Below the pieces are notes generated by a model, which saw nothing but the letters and a program-made list of their open reading frames with translations, had not been told where the DNA came from and did no database searches. From positions 1 to 15,930 of the forward strand of contig JABXHG010000247.1 of NCBI GenBank assembly GCA_013393545.1: 15,930 bases of DNA, given 5' to 3'. Made by a program: the position numbers and the translations under genes. This DNA comes from Alteromonadaceae bacterium (GTDB lineage Bacteria > Pseudomonadota > Gammaproteobacteria > Pseudomonadales > Oleiphilaceae). Below, in pieces: positions 1-6,032 of this stretch (positions within the stretch are counted from its first letter, which is position 1; each line of letters opens with the position of its first letter).

Positions 1-240
1 TCACATTGTCAACGCAACACTCTTTTCAATTAACTCTTGTCTTAAGCGCTTTAATTCAGCCTGCTCTTCGGTTCGGGCAGCGTCTTTTTCTGCTTCTGGA
101 CCGTATTTCTTAACCCAGGCATATAAACTATGAACGGAAACATCTAGCCGTCTTGAAACGTCAGCAACAGAATAACCTTTATCGGTAATTTACCGGACAG
201 CTTCGATTTTAAACTCTTCGGGGTATCCGTTGTTACTCAT
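1..240 (-). pseudogene. IS3-family transposase OrfA, broken
   Basis: The minus-strand translation from ATG at 240 begins MSNNGYPEEFKIEAVR and continues after one stop with a helix-turn-helix of the IS3 OrfA type (GYSVADVSRRLDVSVHSLYA). OrfA binds the IS ends and is normally fused to the DDE transposase OrfB by programmed -1 frameshifting. Codon 17 (192-190) is TAA where relatives usually have a Gln or Lys codon; a C-to-T change of CAA would explain it. The usual LKRV segment near codon 70 appears in another frame, which suggests a second, small indel lesion. The frame ends in TGA at 3-1, about 20 residues earlier than a normal OrfA. Two independent lesions make a non-functional remnant likely. 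Confidence 0.8.
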
Positions 241-242
241 AA

Positions 243-277
243 ACACCTCATAGCCATTATCTATGGCTATGAGGTGT
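243..277. promoter_or_regulatory. Perfect 15-bp inverted repeat covering the orfA ribosome binding site
   Basis: The arms 243-257 and 263-277 are perfectly complementary, with a 5-base loop. On the minus-strand transcript the distal arm ends two bases before the orfA ATG and contains the GAGGTG Shine-Dalgarno sequence. Transcription entering from outside the element would fold the hairpin and hide the ribosome site. This is the known protection strategy of IS10 and IS50, inferred here from geometry alone. Confidence 0.7.
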
Positions 278-385
278 CTAGCAAATCAGTGGCGGTTCAG
301 ATATGTTAAAACTAAAATAGATTCTACTTAACAGCACAACTATATCTGTTAGGTCAGTATTTAAATTTCAGCAAACAAGGACATC

Positions 386-961
386 ATGAGCGAATCAAGT
401 CACTTTTCCAGTAGGCTAAGAGAGCCCTTAGTCGAGACAACTCGTAAAGTTCGTCGTAATCTTATGACGGCTTCTGTTATCGGTGTTGTATTAACAAAAG
501 TAGGCTTAGTGCCATCAAAAATTTCAGCTTTTGGAGTTGAGTTTACTTCCTCTAATCAACGAGCTTTGATGATAGTGCTCGCCGCAGCAATTGCCTATTT
601 CGCTGTAAGCTTCATGGTCTATGTCTATTCTGAGTTAACGGCCTGGAAAATTGTTATTGCTTCGAAAGAAATCGAAGAGATAAAGGAACAAAGTAAAACT
701 GAATCTTACCAATTATTTGGGGTTGACGAAGATGAGAAGTTTCGGCAGCACTTACGAAAAATCTACTCTCGCTCAAAACCAACATTTTACATTCGCTTAG
801 GTGTAGAGCTTTTAATTCCTATAGTCTTTGCGATGTATTCATGTTTTTCGCTAATTAATGTAGAAATCCCAAATGACGACAGCAAACTGCCAACAGTATT
901 AGAAGAGCCTGCGACGAATTGGAGTCAGCAGGAATTAAGCAAGGCCGAAGCCGCTAAATAA
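386..961 (+). CDS. Three-helix inner membrane protein, unknown function
   Basis: I do not recognise a named family. The 191-residue product has hydrophobic segments at about residues 27-43 and 60-83, a charged cytosolic-looking stretch at about 90-135 rich in Lys and Glu, and a third hydrophobic segment at about 138-158. The ATG is preceded by AAGGA at a good distance. The motif KISAFGVEFT between the first two helices, and ELLIPIV in the third, recur in similar form in the minus-strand protein at 3202-2714, so the two may be distant members of one family. The next gene starts 22 bases downstream, so the two are probably co-transcribed. Base composition is AT-rich, like the other left-hand cargo. 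Confidence 0.8.
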   Translation: MSESSHFSSRLREPLVETTRKVRRNLMTASVIGVVLTKVGLVPSKISAFGVEFTSSNQRALMIVLAAAIAYFAVSFMVYVYSELTAWKIVIASKEIEEIKEQSKTESYQLFGVDEDEKFRQHLRKIYSRSKPTFYIRLGVELLIPIVFAMYSCFSLINVEIPNDDSKLPTVLEEPATNWSQQELSKAEAAK

Positions 962-983
962 GAAGTTAGGCTCAAGGAAAATC

Positions 984-1778
984 ATGGCTTCAACATCTAG
1001 AGCTAAGTTAATAAAATCTATCAAAGAGAATTTAAGTTGTCCGTTAGATTGGGAAAGCAGAGTTGAGAAGGGCATATTCCTCCAGAGATGGTATTATACA
1101 GTATCGGATTGCATGCCAAATTGAGAAAAAGATGCATTTTCATTAAAAGGTGGCTTTGCCGATAGTTATCTGTCTGAACCCGATGAAGATATTCTCTCAA
1201 GTGAATTTTACGACGAGCAAGAACTTCACGCCCTCTCAGTTAACAGCAAACTTCATAGAGGCGATTGTCGAAATCAATATAAAGCTGAGTGTCAAAAACA
1301 CCATAGACTGGAAGCTCAAAAACCCAGCGAAAGAAATAAACACTATGTTCCGTCCGCCAAAACTATTGAAGATATAGTTAGAAAATCTACTGAAAAAAAT
1401 AATGTTGGCCTACTTTTGCCTAACCTCTCCCCAGAAGTTCAACTCCGTTTTTATTGGACTGCTATCAGTGACATCTTTGATAGGTTGATTTTTGAGCAAG
1501 AAGATATAGGTGAGTACTCAGGCCGTCAGGTATTTGAGAATGCATGGAACGTTCTGATGACTAGAGAACAATTCAGAATTTGTGTTGATACGATGACGAC
1601 TATTGGCTATTACTCTGGAAAAGAGGCTCGGTGGTTGATCTATGACACTACTCTATCAAGTAGGATCACACATTGTTATCCAGCTCTTGAATCACTGCCT
1701 AACTGCTGTGAAGCAATATTAGATAACTTGCAAGGAATTAAAGAAGCATTTATCAAAGGAAGAAGTGATTGGCCGTAA
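984..1778 (+). pseudogene. Hypothetical gene broken by one in-frame TGA
   Basis: An ATG at 984, with AAGGAA just upstream, opens a frame of 264 codons that is continuous to the TAA at 1776-1778 except for codon 47, TGA at 1122-1124. The peptide reads SDCMPN, stop, EKDAFSLKGG, and both sides look like one soluble acidic protein. A CGA (Arg) to TGA transition is the simplest explanation. The second half is rich in aromatic residues and cysteines (for example LPNCCEAILDNL near the C-terminus). I see no known domain. It follows the membrane protein gene at 386-961 by 22 bases and probably formed an operon with it. Without readthrough it yields a 46-residue fragment; a TTG at 1416 could in principle restart the C-terminal 120 residues. 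A sequencing error cannot be excluded. Confidence 0.75.
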
Positions 1779-1816
1779 ATAAGGCTTAATAATTAAATGC
1801 AGGTAACTAGTTTTCG

Positions 1817-1961
1817 TTAGCGCTAAAAATCATCGGTAGCCCCTATTTGGTTGTGTAAACAAAACGACCGTTTTCTTTCTGTCTGATGTGTTCCTGCCAA
1901 AATTCTTGCCAAGCCAATAAACGGTGTTAATAAATTACGTAAAGAAATCTACGTTAAGCAA
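1817..1961 (+). promoter_or_regulatory. Palindromes and direct repeat upstream of the serine recombinase
   Basis: The gap before the recombinase gene has a perfect palindrome TTAGCGCTAA (1817-1826), an inverted repeat AAAACG-AC-CGTTTT (1861-1874), and a near-direct repeat ACGTAAAG / ACGTTAAG (about 1937 and 1951). Resolvase res sites normally lie directly upstream of tnpR in Tn3-type elements, so these could be recombinase-binding or operator sequences. The assignment rests only on position and symmetry. Confidence 0.25.
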
Positions 1962-1972
1962 AGGTGCCTTTT

Positions 1973-2515
1973 ATGTACGTTGGTTATGCGCGAGTAAGTA
2001 CACAAGATCAGAATATTGAACTTCAGATTGATGCACTCCAAGAAGCAGGGTGTGAGGAAGTCTACCAGGAGAAAATCAGTGGAACGAAATCAGACCGGCC
2101 TGAATTAGAAGTTTGTATCAGAAGTTTACGGCAGGGAGATGTCTTTGTTGTTTGGAAATTGGACCGCTTAGCTCGCTCTTTAAAAGACCTGGTTTCAATA
2201 ATTACTATTCTGGATAGCAAAGGTGTGGGTTTCATGTCTCTTACGGAATCAATTGATACTACCAGTGCCGCAGGTAAATTGATTTTTCATGTTTTTGGGG
2301 CGTTAGCTGAGTTTGAACATAGCTTAATTCGTGAGAGGACTAAGGCAGGCTTACAGGCAGCCAGGGCGAGAGGCAGGAAAGGTGGCCGAAAGCCAGCTCT
2401 TAATGACTCTGATGTTAGGAAAGCACGCGCAATGTTGATCGACCCACACATGACGAAAACTGAAGTTGCCGAGCATTTTGGGGTGAGCCGTGTAACTCTG
2501 AACAAGTATTTGTAG
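1973..2515 (+). CDS. Serine recombinase, resolvase/invertase family
   Basis: The product is a 180-residue small serine recombinase that should cut and rejoin DNA through a phosphoserine intermediate. The N-terminus YARVSTQDQN carries the conserved Arg7 and nucleophile Ser9. The segment KLDRLARS (62-69) supplies Arg65 and Arg68, and LIRERT (118-123) lies in the long E helix. A C-terminal helix-turn-helix covers about 161-180 (TKTEVAEHFGVSRVTLNKYL). Length matches Tn3 resolvases and Hin-type invertases. A GTG at 1964 is possible, but the ATG at 1973 has AAAGGTG at the right distance and gives the standard family N-terminus. No Tn3 transposase lies nearby, so it is either an orphan resolvase or an invertase. 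Repeats at 2542-2650 may be its sites. All key residues are present, so it may be active. Confidence 0.93.
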   Translation: MYVGYARVSTQDQNIELQIDALQEAGCEEVYQEKISGTKSDRPELEVCIRSLRQGDVFVVWKLDRLARSLKDLVSIITILDSKGVGFMSLTESIDTTSAAGKLIFHVFGALAEFEHSLIRERTKAGLQAARARGRKGGRKPALNDSDVRKARAMLIDPHMTKTEVAEHFGVSRVTLNKYL

Positions 2516-2541
2516 AGCTGACGGGTTTTAGAGGCGTAACT

Positions 2542-2650
2542 TGTCGTGAATCCTCGGTTTTTGACGAATTTACGACATTTCTTTCTAATTTATAAAAGCA
2601 AAGAGAACATCCGCTTGTCGTTAAATGGTCGCTTTTTGCCAAAAAGCGAC
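2542..2650. repeat. Short TGTCGT-NAAT repeats and a 23-bp palindrome, possible recombinase sites
   Basis: Three related 12-mers are present: TGTCGTGAATCC at 2542-2553, its inverted relative GAATTTACGACA at 2566-2577, and TGTCGTTAAATG at 2616-2627. The first two form a 36-bp inverted pair. A near-perfect palindrome follows at 2628-2650, with 11-bp arms (GTCGCTTTTTG and its complement) around one C. Tn3-type resolvase half-sites also begin with TGTC, so these may bind the adjacent recombinase. The palindrome lacks a following T-run, which argues against a simple terminator. Confidence 0.45.
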
Positions 2651-2713
2651 AACTTTCAGTGTGTTAATGATACTGGATGTTTTCTAATTTAGCCGTTGGT
2701 TGGGAAGGTTACT

Positions 2714-3202
2714 CTAGTTAAGAGAGAATTTCATAACGTATGTAATAAAGGCTGTTATCGCCACAATGTTTGGGAATAAGAACTCCCATATGAGCTGCCA
2801 TTTAGTCCATTTATAAACAATTTTATTTGATGAGTGACGAACGTATTGTTCAATATTTCCTGGCTCATATTCTTCAGCTTCCCACTCTGGCTCAATTTCT
2901 AACAATGCTTTTCGTTTCGCGAGTTTCAGATCTGTCCCACTCTCAATTATGATTGATGTCCAAAAAGCAAATACCCGATATATCAGTAACCCCAGTACCA
3001 GTAGCCCGATTGATATTTCTTGAGGAGGAGTAATCGAAATTCCCAAGCCCGCAAGTGAGGCTTTACCAAAAGTAACCTTTACACTTGGGCCAATAAAAAA
3101 CATTAAAAGAGAAAGTAACAGAATTGCACGGCGGTGCTTAAGTGAAGTTTCACTCAGCTTTCCAAGGTGAAGGTGTAGGTAGTCAAGGAAACGATTGTTC
3201 AT
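2714..3202 (-). CDS. Three-helix inner membrane protein, unknown function
   Basis: The 162-residue product has hydrophobic segments at about 25-40, 64-82 and 138-157, with a charged, acidic loop between the second and third. The order and spacing match the protein at 386-961. Both have an RR pair before helix 1, a K-S-x-x-G-hydrophobic-x-x-T motif before helix 2 (here KASLAGLGISIT) and a Glu-aromatic/Leu-Pro motif in helix 3 (here EFLFPNIV). I infer a shared family; function is unknown. The ATG at 3202 has only a weak ribosome site. Immediately upstream on this strand is GTTAGGT, which resembles an integron cassette boundary, but I could not find the matching attC arm. The gene stands alone on this strand, facing the recombinase gene. 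Confidence 0.75.
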   Translation of the reverse strand: MNNRFLDYLHLHLGKLSETSLKHRRAILLLSLLMFFIGPSVKVTFGKASLAGLGISITPPQEISIGLLVLGLLIYRVFAFWTSIIIESGTDLKLAKRKALLEIEPEWEAEEYEPGNIEQYVRHSSNKIVYKWTKWQLIWEFLFPNIVAITAFITYVMKFSLN

Positions 3203-3646
3203 TTTTTCGGTAACCTAACAAGTTTAGGGGGCAGTCGATGGTGAGCCCACTAGACACTTTACCTTGATTGAAGGGAAAGGCAAACGCGCACTATCATTGA
3301 GCATATACGATTTTTGAGTGGGGGAACGGCGAGGTAAATATTGTCGATGACATCGGCTCTTATTTTAAGAGAGAAATTATCTCGTAGATAACCTAGAGCG
3401 TTGTGCGAAAGGATAATGCGTTTATTGATTTGCAGTTATCCGCTCGCAGAAGCATAGTTTTTGTGCACTAACAGGGTATTTCCATGAACTAACTTAGCTT
3501 ATAATTTAATTTTTAAGTTATTATTATTAAAGGTAAAAATGTATTATTGTGATTTTTTATCTCTAGAAAGATTTTAGTTGCTCCCATAGACTCCCTATTA
3601 CTTATGAGCTAAAACTGTTTTGTCTTATACCAATAGGAGAACACTT
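3203..3646. other. Gene-free AT-rich interval
   Basis: No convincing gene is visible on either strand. The right half (about 3480-3600) is very AT-rich and contains TATAAT at about 3501-3506, without a good -35 box. This is the most likely promoter region for the two plus-strand genes that follow, but I cannot place a start site. The left edge has ACCTAAC, the complement of an integron core site, with no attC fold around it. Confidence 0.5.
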
Positions 3647-3751
3647 ATGGACACGTTAGAAAAAACAGTTTCTGTACTAGAGAGACTAATCCGAATTTTT
3701 CGGGATCTCACCAAGGGAATACTTATGCTTCTGATGATAATGAGCCTATAG
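3647..3751 (+). CDS. 34-residue hydrophobic small protein or leader peptide
   Basis: ATG at 3647 is preceded by AGGAGA eight bases upstream, one of the best ribosome sites in the window. The frame runs 34 codons to TAG at 3749-3751. The peptide begins MDTLEKTVSVLERLIRIFRD and ends in a Met/Leu-rich hydrophobic stretch, giving an amphipathic helix followed by a short membrane-like segment. The stop codon overlaps the AGGAAG ribosome site of the next gene, so translation of the two is probably coupled. It could be a leader peptide regulating the downstream protein, a small membrane partner of it, or a small toxin. No homologue is known to me. Confidence 0.55.
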   Translation: MDTLEKTVSVLERLIRIFRDLTKGILMLLMIMSL

Positions 3752-3761
3752 GAAGAAAAAA

Positions 3762-4541
3762 ATGGTTGAATTGCTGTGGGTGAAAATGCCTTCTTTCTGG
3801 GTTACGAATGGGAGCATGGCAACAGATTTCTCTTCTAGTCGCCATGTTTCTACCGACATCGCTGCATTGAAAGTATATATATATTTATGTTTGTACGCGA
3901 CACCTGTCAAAAGAGCTCATAAATTAACATCCTTGGCTCTATTGCCCAAAAAAGCTAGAGCTATGGATGTAGTAACGCAAGCGGAGTGTCGTTTAACTTA
4001 TGACGATATTGCAGAGGGGTGCTTCTTAAGTAGAAAATTAATTTCCGCTGGCTTAAAAAAACTCATAGAAAAGGGAATGATATTAAAGGAAGGAACAACC
4101 CGTAAGCCTCGATATATCATTCAAGGGTCTCTTGATTTTGGGTGGGCAAAGCTCCCTAAGAGAGGCCTCATCAAAGTCAATCACGAGATTGCCGCGTTTG
4201 AATCGATGAAAAACCGTTATAAATATGAAAGGGATGCCTTAAAGTTATTTTTATATTTACTCTCAATAAGAGCCAATACATTCTCCTATGTAGATGTATC
4301 AAGGGGAACCATATCTAACTCTACGGGAGTTGAACTTTTTGAGATAGATAGCTCTCTAGGGTATCTTCAAGGTATCGGGCTACTAGAAGAAGTTAAAGAC
4401 AAAGGAACCGTATTGAACTCAAATCACTTTGAGGAAAAATCTCGACTGCATAGATATTATGTAGTTAATAGCTCAGGGCTTGTACAACCAAAAAGCAAAT
4501 CACGCAATCCTGCGATAGGAGTTAAAAGTAAGGGTGAGTGA
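3762..4541 (+). CDS. Protein with two winged-helix segments, likely DNA-binding
   Basis: The 259-residue product has two helix-turn-helix-like segments. The first (about 78-120) reads LTYDDIAEGCFLSRKLISAG, then a helix ending EKGMI and a wing ending in RYII. The second (about 180-235) has ISNSTGVELFEIDSSLGYL, then IGLLEEV and a strand ending RYYVV. Two consecutive winged helices occur in plasmid-type replication initiators and in some regulators; I cannot choose between them. The N-terminus (ELLWVKMPSFWVTNG) looks like a conserved family signature, which supports the ATG at 3762, reinforced by AGGAAG six bases upstream. It probably forms an operon with the 34-codon gene just upstream. Its stop is four bases from the stop of the convergent minus-strand gene, leaving no room for a terminator between them. 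Confidence 0.75.
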   Translation: MVELLWVKMPSFWVTNGSMATDFSSSRHVSTDIAALKVYIYLCLYATPVKRAHKLTSLALLPKKARAMDVVTQAECRLTYDDIAEGCFLSRKLISAGLKKLIEKGMILKEGTTRKPRYIIQGSLDFGWAKLPKRGLIKVNHEIAAFESMKNRYKYERDALKLFLYLLSIRANTFSYVDVSRGTISNSTGVELFEIDSSLGYLQGIGLLEEVKDKGTVLNSNHFEEKSRLHRYYVVNSSGLVQPKSKSRNPAIGVKSKGE

Positions 4542-4545
4542 CTAG

Positions 4546-5046
4546 CTATCTGATTTGTATAGATTCTCGAATCCATTTTTTTGAGTGTGTATATCTAATA
4601 TCAACAGAAAAATAGGGCATCCCGTTTTCTTTGTGGTGTTGTGTTGCCTTTGTTTGATCAAAACGGCATAACCAAACGTGACCAGGTTCAATTACACAAG
4701 GGAGAGGTCGGGTAAACGGTTGATACTCAGTCATTACACCCATAGCCCTTTTCATTCCTTTGGGCGTATCGTTTTGGGAAAACCTTATCTCGAGAATTGT
4801 GGTCGCTGATTTTCCGAGGTTTTTAACTTCTACTGCTATAAAAGGTTTCATCTGCCGCATTTCAGCTCCCCCTTCAAGGATCTTTTTTCCTGGCTCGTAT
4901 TCAATTTTTCCCATCCAGTCATATACGTTAGGGGAGGCTGTGACGTTAATCCTTGGTTTAGAAAGTACCCACGATAAAACGCTCCATCCAAGTAAAGCAG
5001 TTGAGAGTATTGCTCCCCACCATGCTGTAAAGTTTTGACTGTCCAT
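4546..5046 (-). CDS. Membrane-anchored protein with extracytoplasmic beta-rich domain
   Basis: The 166-residue product has one N-terminal hydrophobic segment at about 9-28 (WGAILSTALLGWSVLSWVLS), then a domain rich in beta-type sequence. The pattern FIAVEVKNLGKSATTILEI (about 89-107) is typical of an immunoglobulin-like sandwich strand pair in anchored proteins of unknown function. The ATG at 5046 has AGGGA at a good distance. It is the third gene of a minus-strand group, 73 bases after the lipoprotein gene at 5389-5120. The orientation of the domain (periplasmic or cytosolic) is uncertain. I do not recognise a function. Confidence 0.75.
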   Translation of the reverse strand: MDSQNFTAWWGAILSTALLGWSVLSWVLSKPRINVTASPNVYDWMGKIEYEPGKKILEGGAEMRQMKPFIAVEVKNLGKSATTILEIRFSQNDTPKGMKRAMGVMTEYQPFTRPLPCVIEPGHVWLCRFDQTKATQHHKENGMPYFSVDIRYTHSKKWIRESIQIR

Positions 5047-5119
5047 AGAGTCCCTAGTTGTTTAAGAAAAAATAAAAGGCATTTTAGGTAAGTCTGATTC
5101 TCGACTTCACTGCGGGCTC

Positions 5120-5389
5120 TTATTTGCACCGAAACTCCAGTGAAACGTTCCCTGGTTTTGCAAAGCCTGAATCTGTCATTTCCAAATTCACAGTTTCTAC
5201 TTTCTTATTGGACTTAGCGCAAAATGCATTTGCTTCTTCATAGACTTCAGCCTTGACTGCATCTGGAGGGCCAAAGCCAACTTGAGCGCTTCGTTGGGCG
5301 ATCATGTAAACACCGTCATCCATAGGAACGACACCAGTACTGCTGCAGGCAGTCAGTAATAAAGCAGAGCAAATCAATAATTTCTTCAT
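5120..5389 (-). CDS. Small outer-membrane-type lipoprotein
   Basis: The 89-residue product starts with a lipoprotein signal peptide (MKKLLICSALLLTACSS). The lipobox is LTAC with Cys15 as the lipidated residue, and Ser at +2 predicts outer-membrane sorting. The mature part has two further cysteines (AFC and FRC), able to form a disulfide. The pattern PMDDGVYMIAQRS, EVYEEANAFC and VSLEFRC matches a widespread family of small island-borne lipoproteins of unknown function. AAGGA precedes the ATG. It is the middle gene of the minus-strand group 5705-4546. Confidence 0.85.
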   Translation of the reverse strand: MKKLLICSALLLTACSSTGVVPMDDGVYMIAQRSAQVGFGPPDAVKAEVYEEANAFCAKSNKKVETVNLEMTDSGFAKPGNVSLEFRCK

Positions 5390-5453
5390 CGATATTCCTT
5401 AATTTTAAAGTAGCGCGGGAATCGCTGTTAGATAGCTACGTAAGAACCAGTTA

Positions 5454-5705
5454 TTACCGGAATGCGGTTTCCGGCGCTCTTTCGCATCGCTCTCGAGCAA
5501 CCTCAATAGCGTGCCTCCCAGCGTTCGGTGCTGACTTTAAAGTTGGATAAGAACCTATTTCCTTAAAGTACTGAACTCCAAGGCTTACACAGCGGTTATA
5601 TGTGTCTTTTTCCTGAGTTTCGCGCGAGATTCTTTCGTCGCTGCTTTCACTACACGAAGAGATAGCTAGAACTGATAAAAAAGCGACAATTCCTTTGTTA
5701 ATCAT
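5454..5705 (-). CDS. Small lipoprotein
   Basis: The 83-residue product has a signal peptide (MINKGIVAFLSVLAISSC) with a lipobox ISSC, Cys18 as the lipidated residue and Ser at +2. The mature part is helical and charged, with paired cysteines (NRC and ERC) and a GSYPTLKSAPNAG segment that I associate with small hypothetical lipoproteins in mobile DNA. AAGGGAG lies just before the ATG. It is the first gene of the minus-strand group, with a promoter-like site at 5762-5732 directly upstream. Confidence 0.8.
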   Translation of the reverse strand: MINKGIVAFLSVLAISSCSESSDERISRETQEKDTYNRCVSLGVQYFKEIGSYPTLKSAPNAGRHAIEVARERCERAPETAFR

Positions 5706-5731
5706 AATAACTCCCTTGAATTTTTTATGAT

Positions 5732-5762
5732 CTTATAGTGCCAAGCTGACTTGGCTGGTCAA
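5732..5762 (-). promoter_or_regulatory. Promoter-like site with operator-like palindrome for the lipoprotein group
   Basis: On the minus strand TTGACC (5762-5757) and TATAAG (5737-5732) are separated by 19 bases, slightly longer than ideal for sigma-70. Inside the spacer lies a perfect inverted repeat GCCAAG-TCAG-CTTGGC (5755-5740). A palindrome between -35 and -10 is the classic place for a repressor, or for a MerR-type activator where the spacer is 19 bases. The start codon is 27 bases downstream of the -10. Confidence 0.5.
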
Positions 5763-6032
5763 GAACTTCCTCAGTTCCATTTTTGTAAACCACTAAATTG
5801 TAAGTAACCCAACAAGGAATCAATAGGTTCGCCAACTGTAGCAATCGTGGAGTTTAAAAATTGATCAATTGTATTGGCAATGCTGCGTGGCTTGTTGTTG
5901 TGCTGTGTATTTAACTCGTTTAATCTCAAAGAGGTAATAATAATCAAAAGTTAGATATTGTGCGCTTGTCTGAATGAAAATGAGCGTGCTCAGTATGTAA
6001 GTCTTAGGAATCTACATAAGAGGTAGTCATAG
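5763..6032. other. Interval upstream of the first cassette-like gene
   Basis: No gene is visible. It has ACCCAAC at about 5807 and GTTAGAT at about 5949, both fitting integron core-site consensus, and a G/T-rich middle like the centre of Vibrio repeats, but the arms do not pair well. If the array continues to the left, an attC or attI site should be here. I cannot confirm one. Confidence 0.3.

Larger units (their letters stand above)
1..299 (-). mobile_element. IS3-family insertion sequence, terminal part
   Basis: Read on the minus strand, this stretch starts at 299 with TGAACCGCC, a typical IS3-family terminal inverted repeat start, followed after about 60 bases by an orfA-like coding sequence running out of the window at position 1. 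Only one end is visible, so neither the second inverted repeat nor a target duplication can be checked. The orfA copy is broken, so the element is probably inactive unless complemented in trans. Confidence 0.75.

Noticed and set aside
326..354. ACTTAAC and CTGTTAGGT as a possible attC just before the gene at 386
   Set aside because: Both match integron core consensus and pair with each other, but only 29 bp in total, far below any known attC size. It may be a deletion remnant or chance hairpin.
1122..1170. Selenocysteine insertion at the in-frame TGA
   Set aside because: The sequence directly after TGA gives only a weak A/T stem and no GGU-type apical loop, and nothing in the protein suggests a redox active site.
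1150..1377. Open frame of 75 codons inside the broken gene
   Set aside because: It lies out of frame with the 984-1778 coding sequence, which is continuous there apart from the single TGA and has a better start.
2628..2650. Palindrome as a rho-independent terminator
   Set aside because: The stem has only five outer G/C-containing pairs, an A/T inner part and no T-run after either arm.
5807..5955. Possible Vibrio-repeat-like attC before the first cassette gene
   Set aside because: Core-like ACCCAAC and GTTAGAT are present and the middle is G/T-rich, but the arms do not pair and the 149-bp length is above the usual range.
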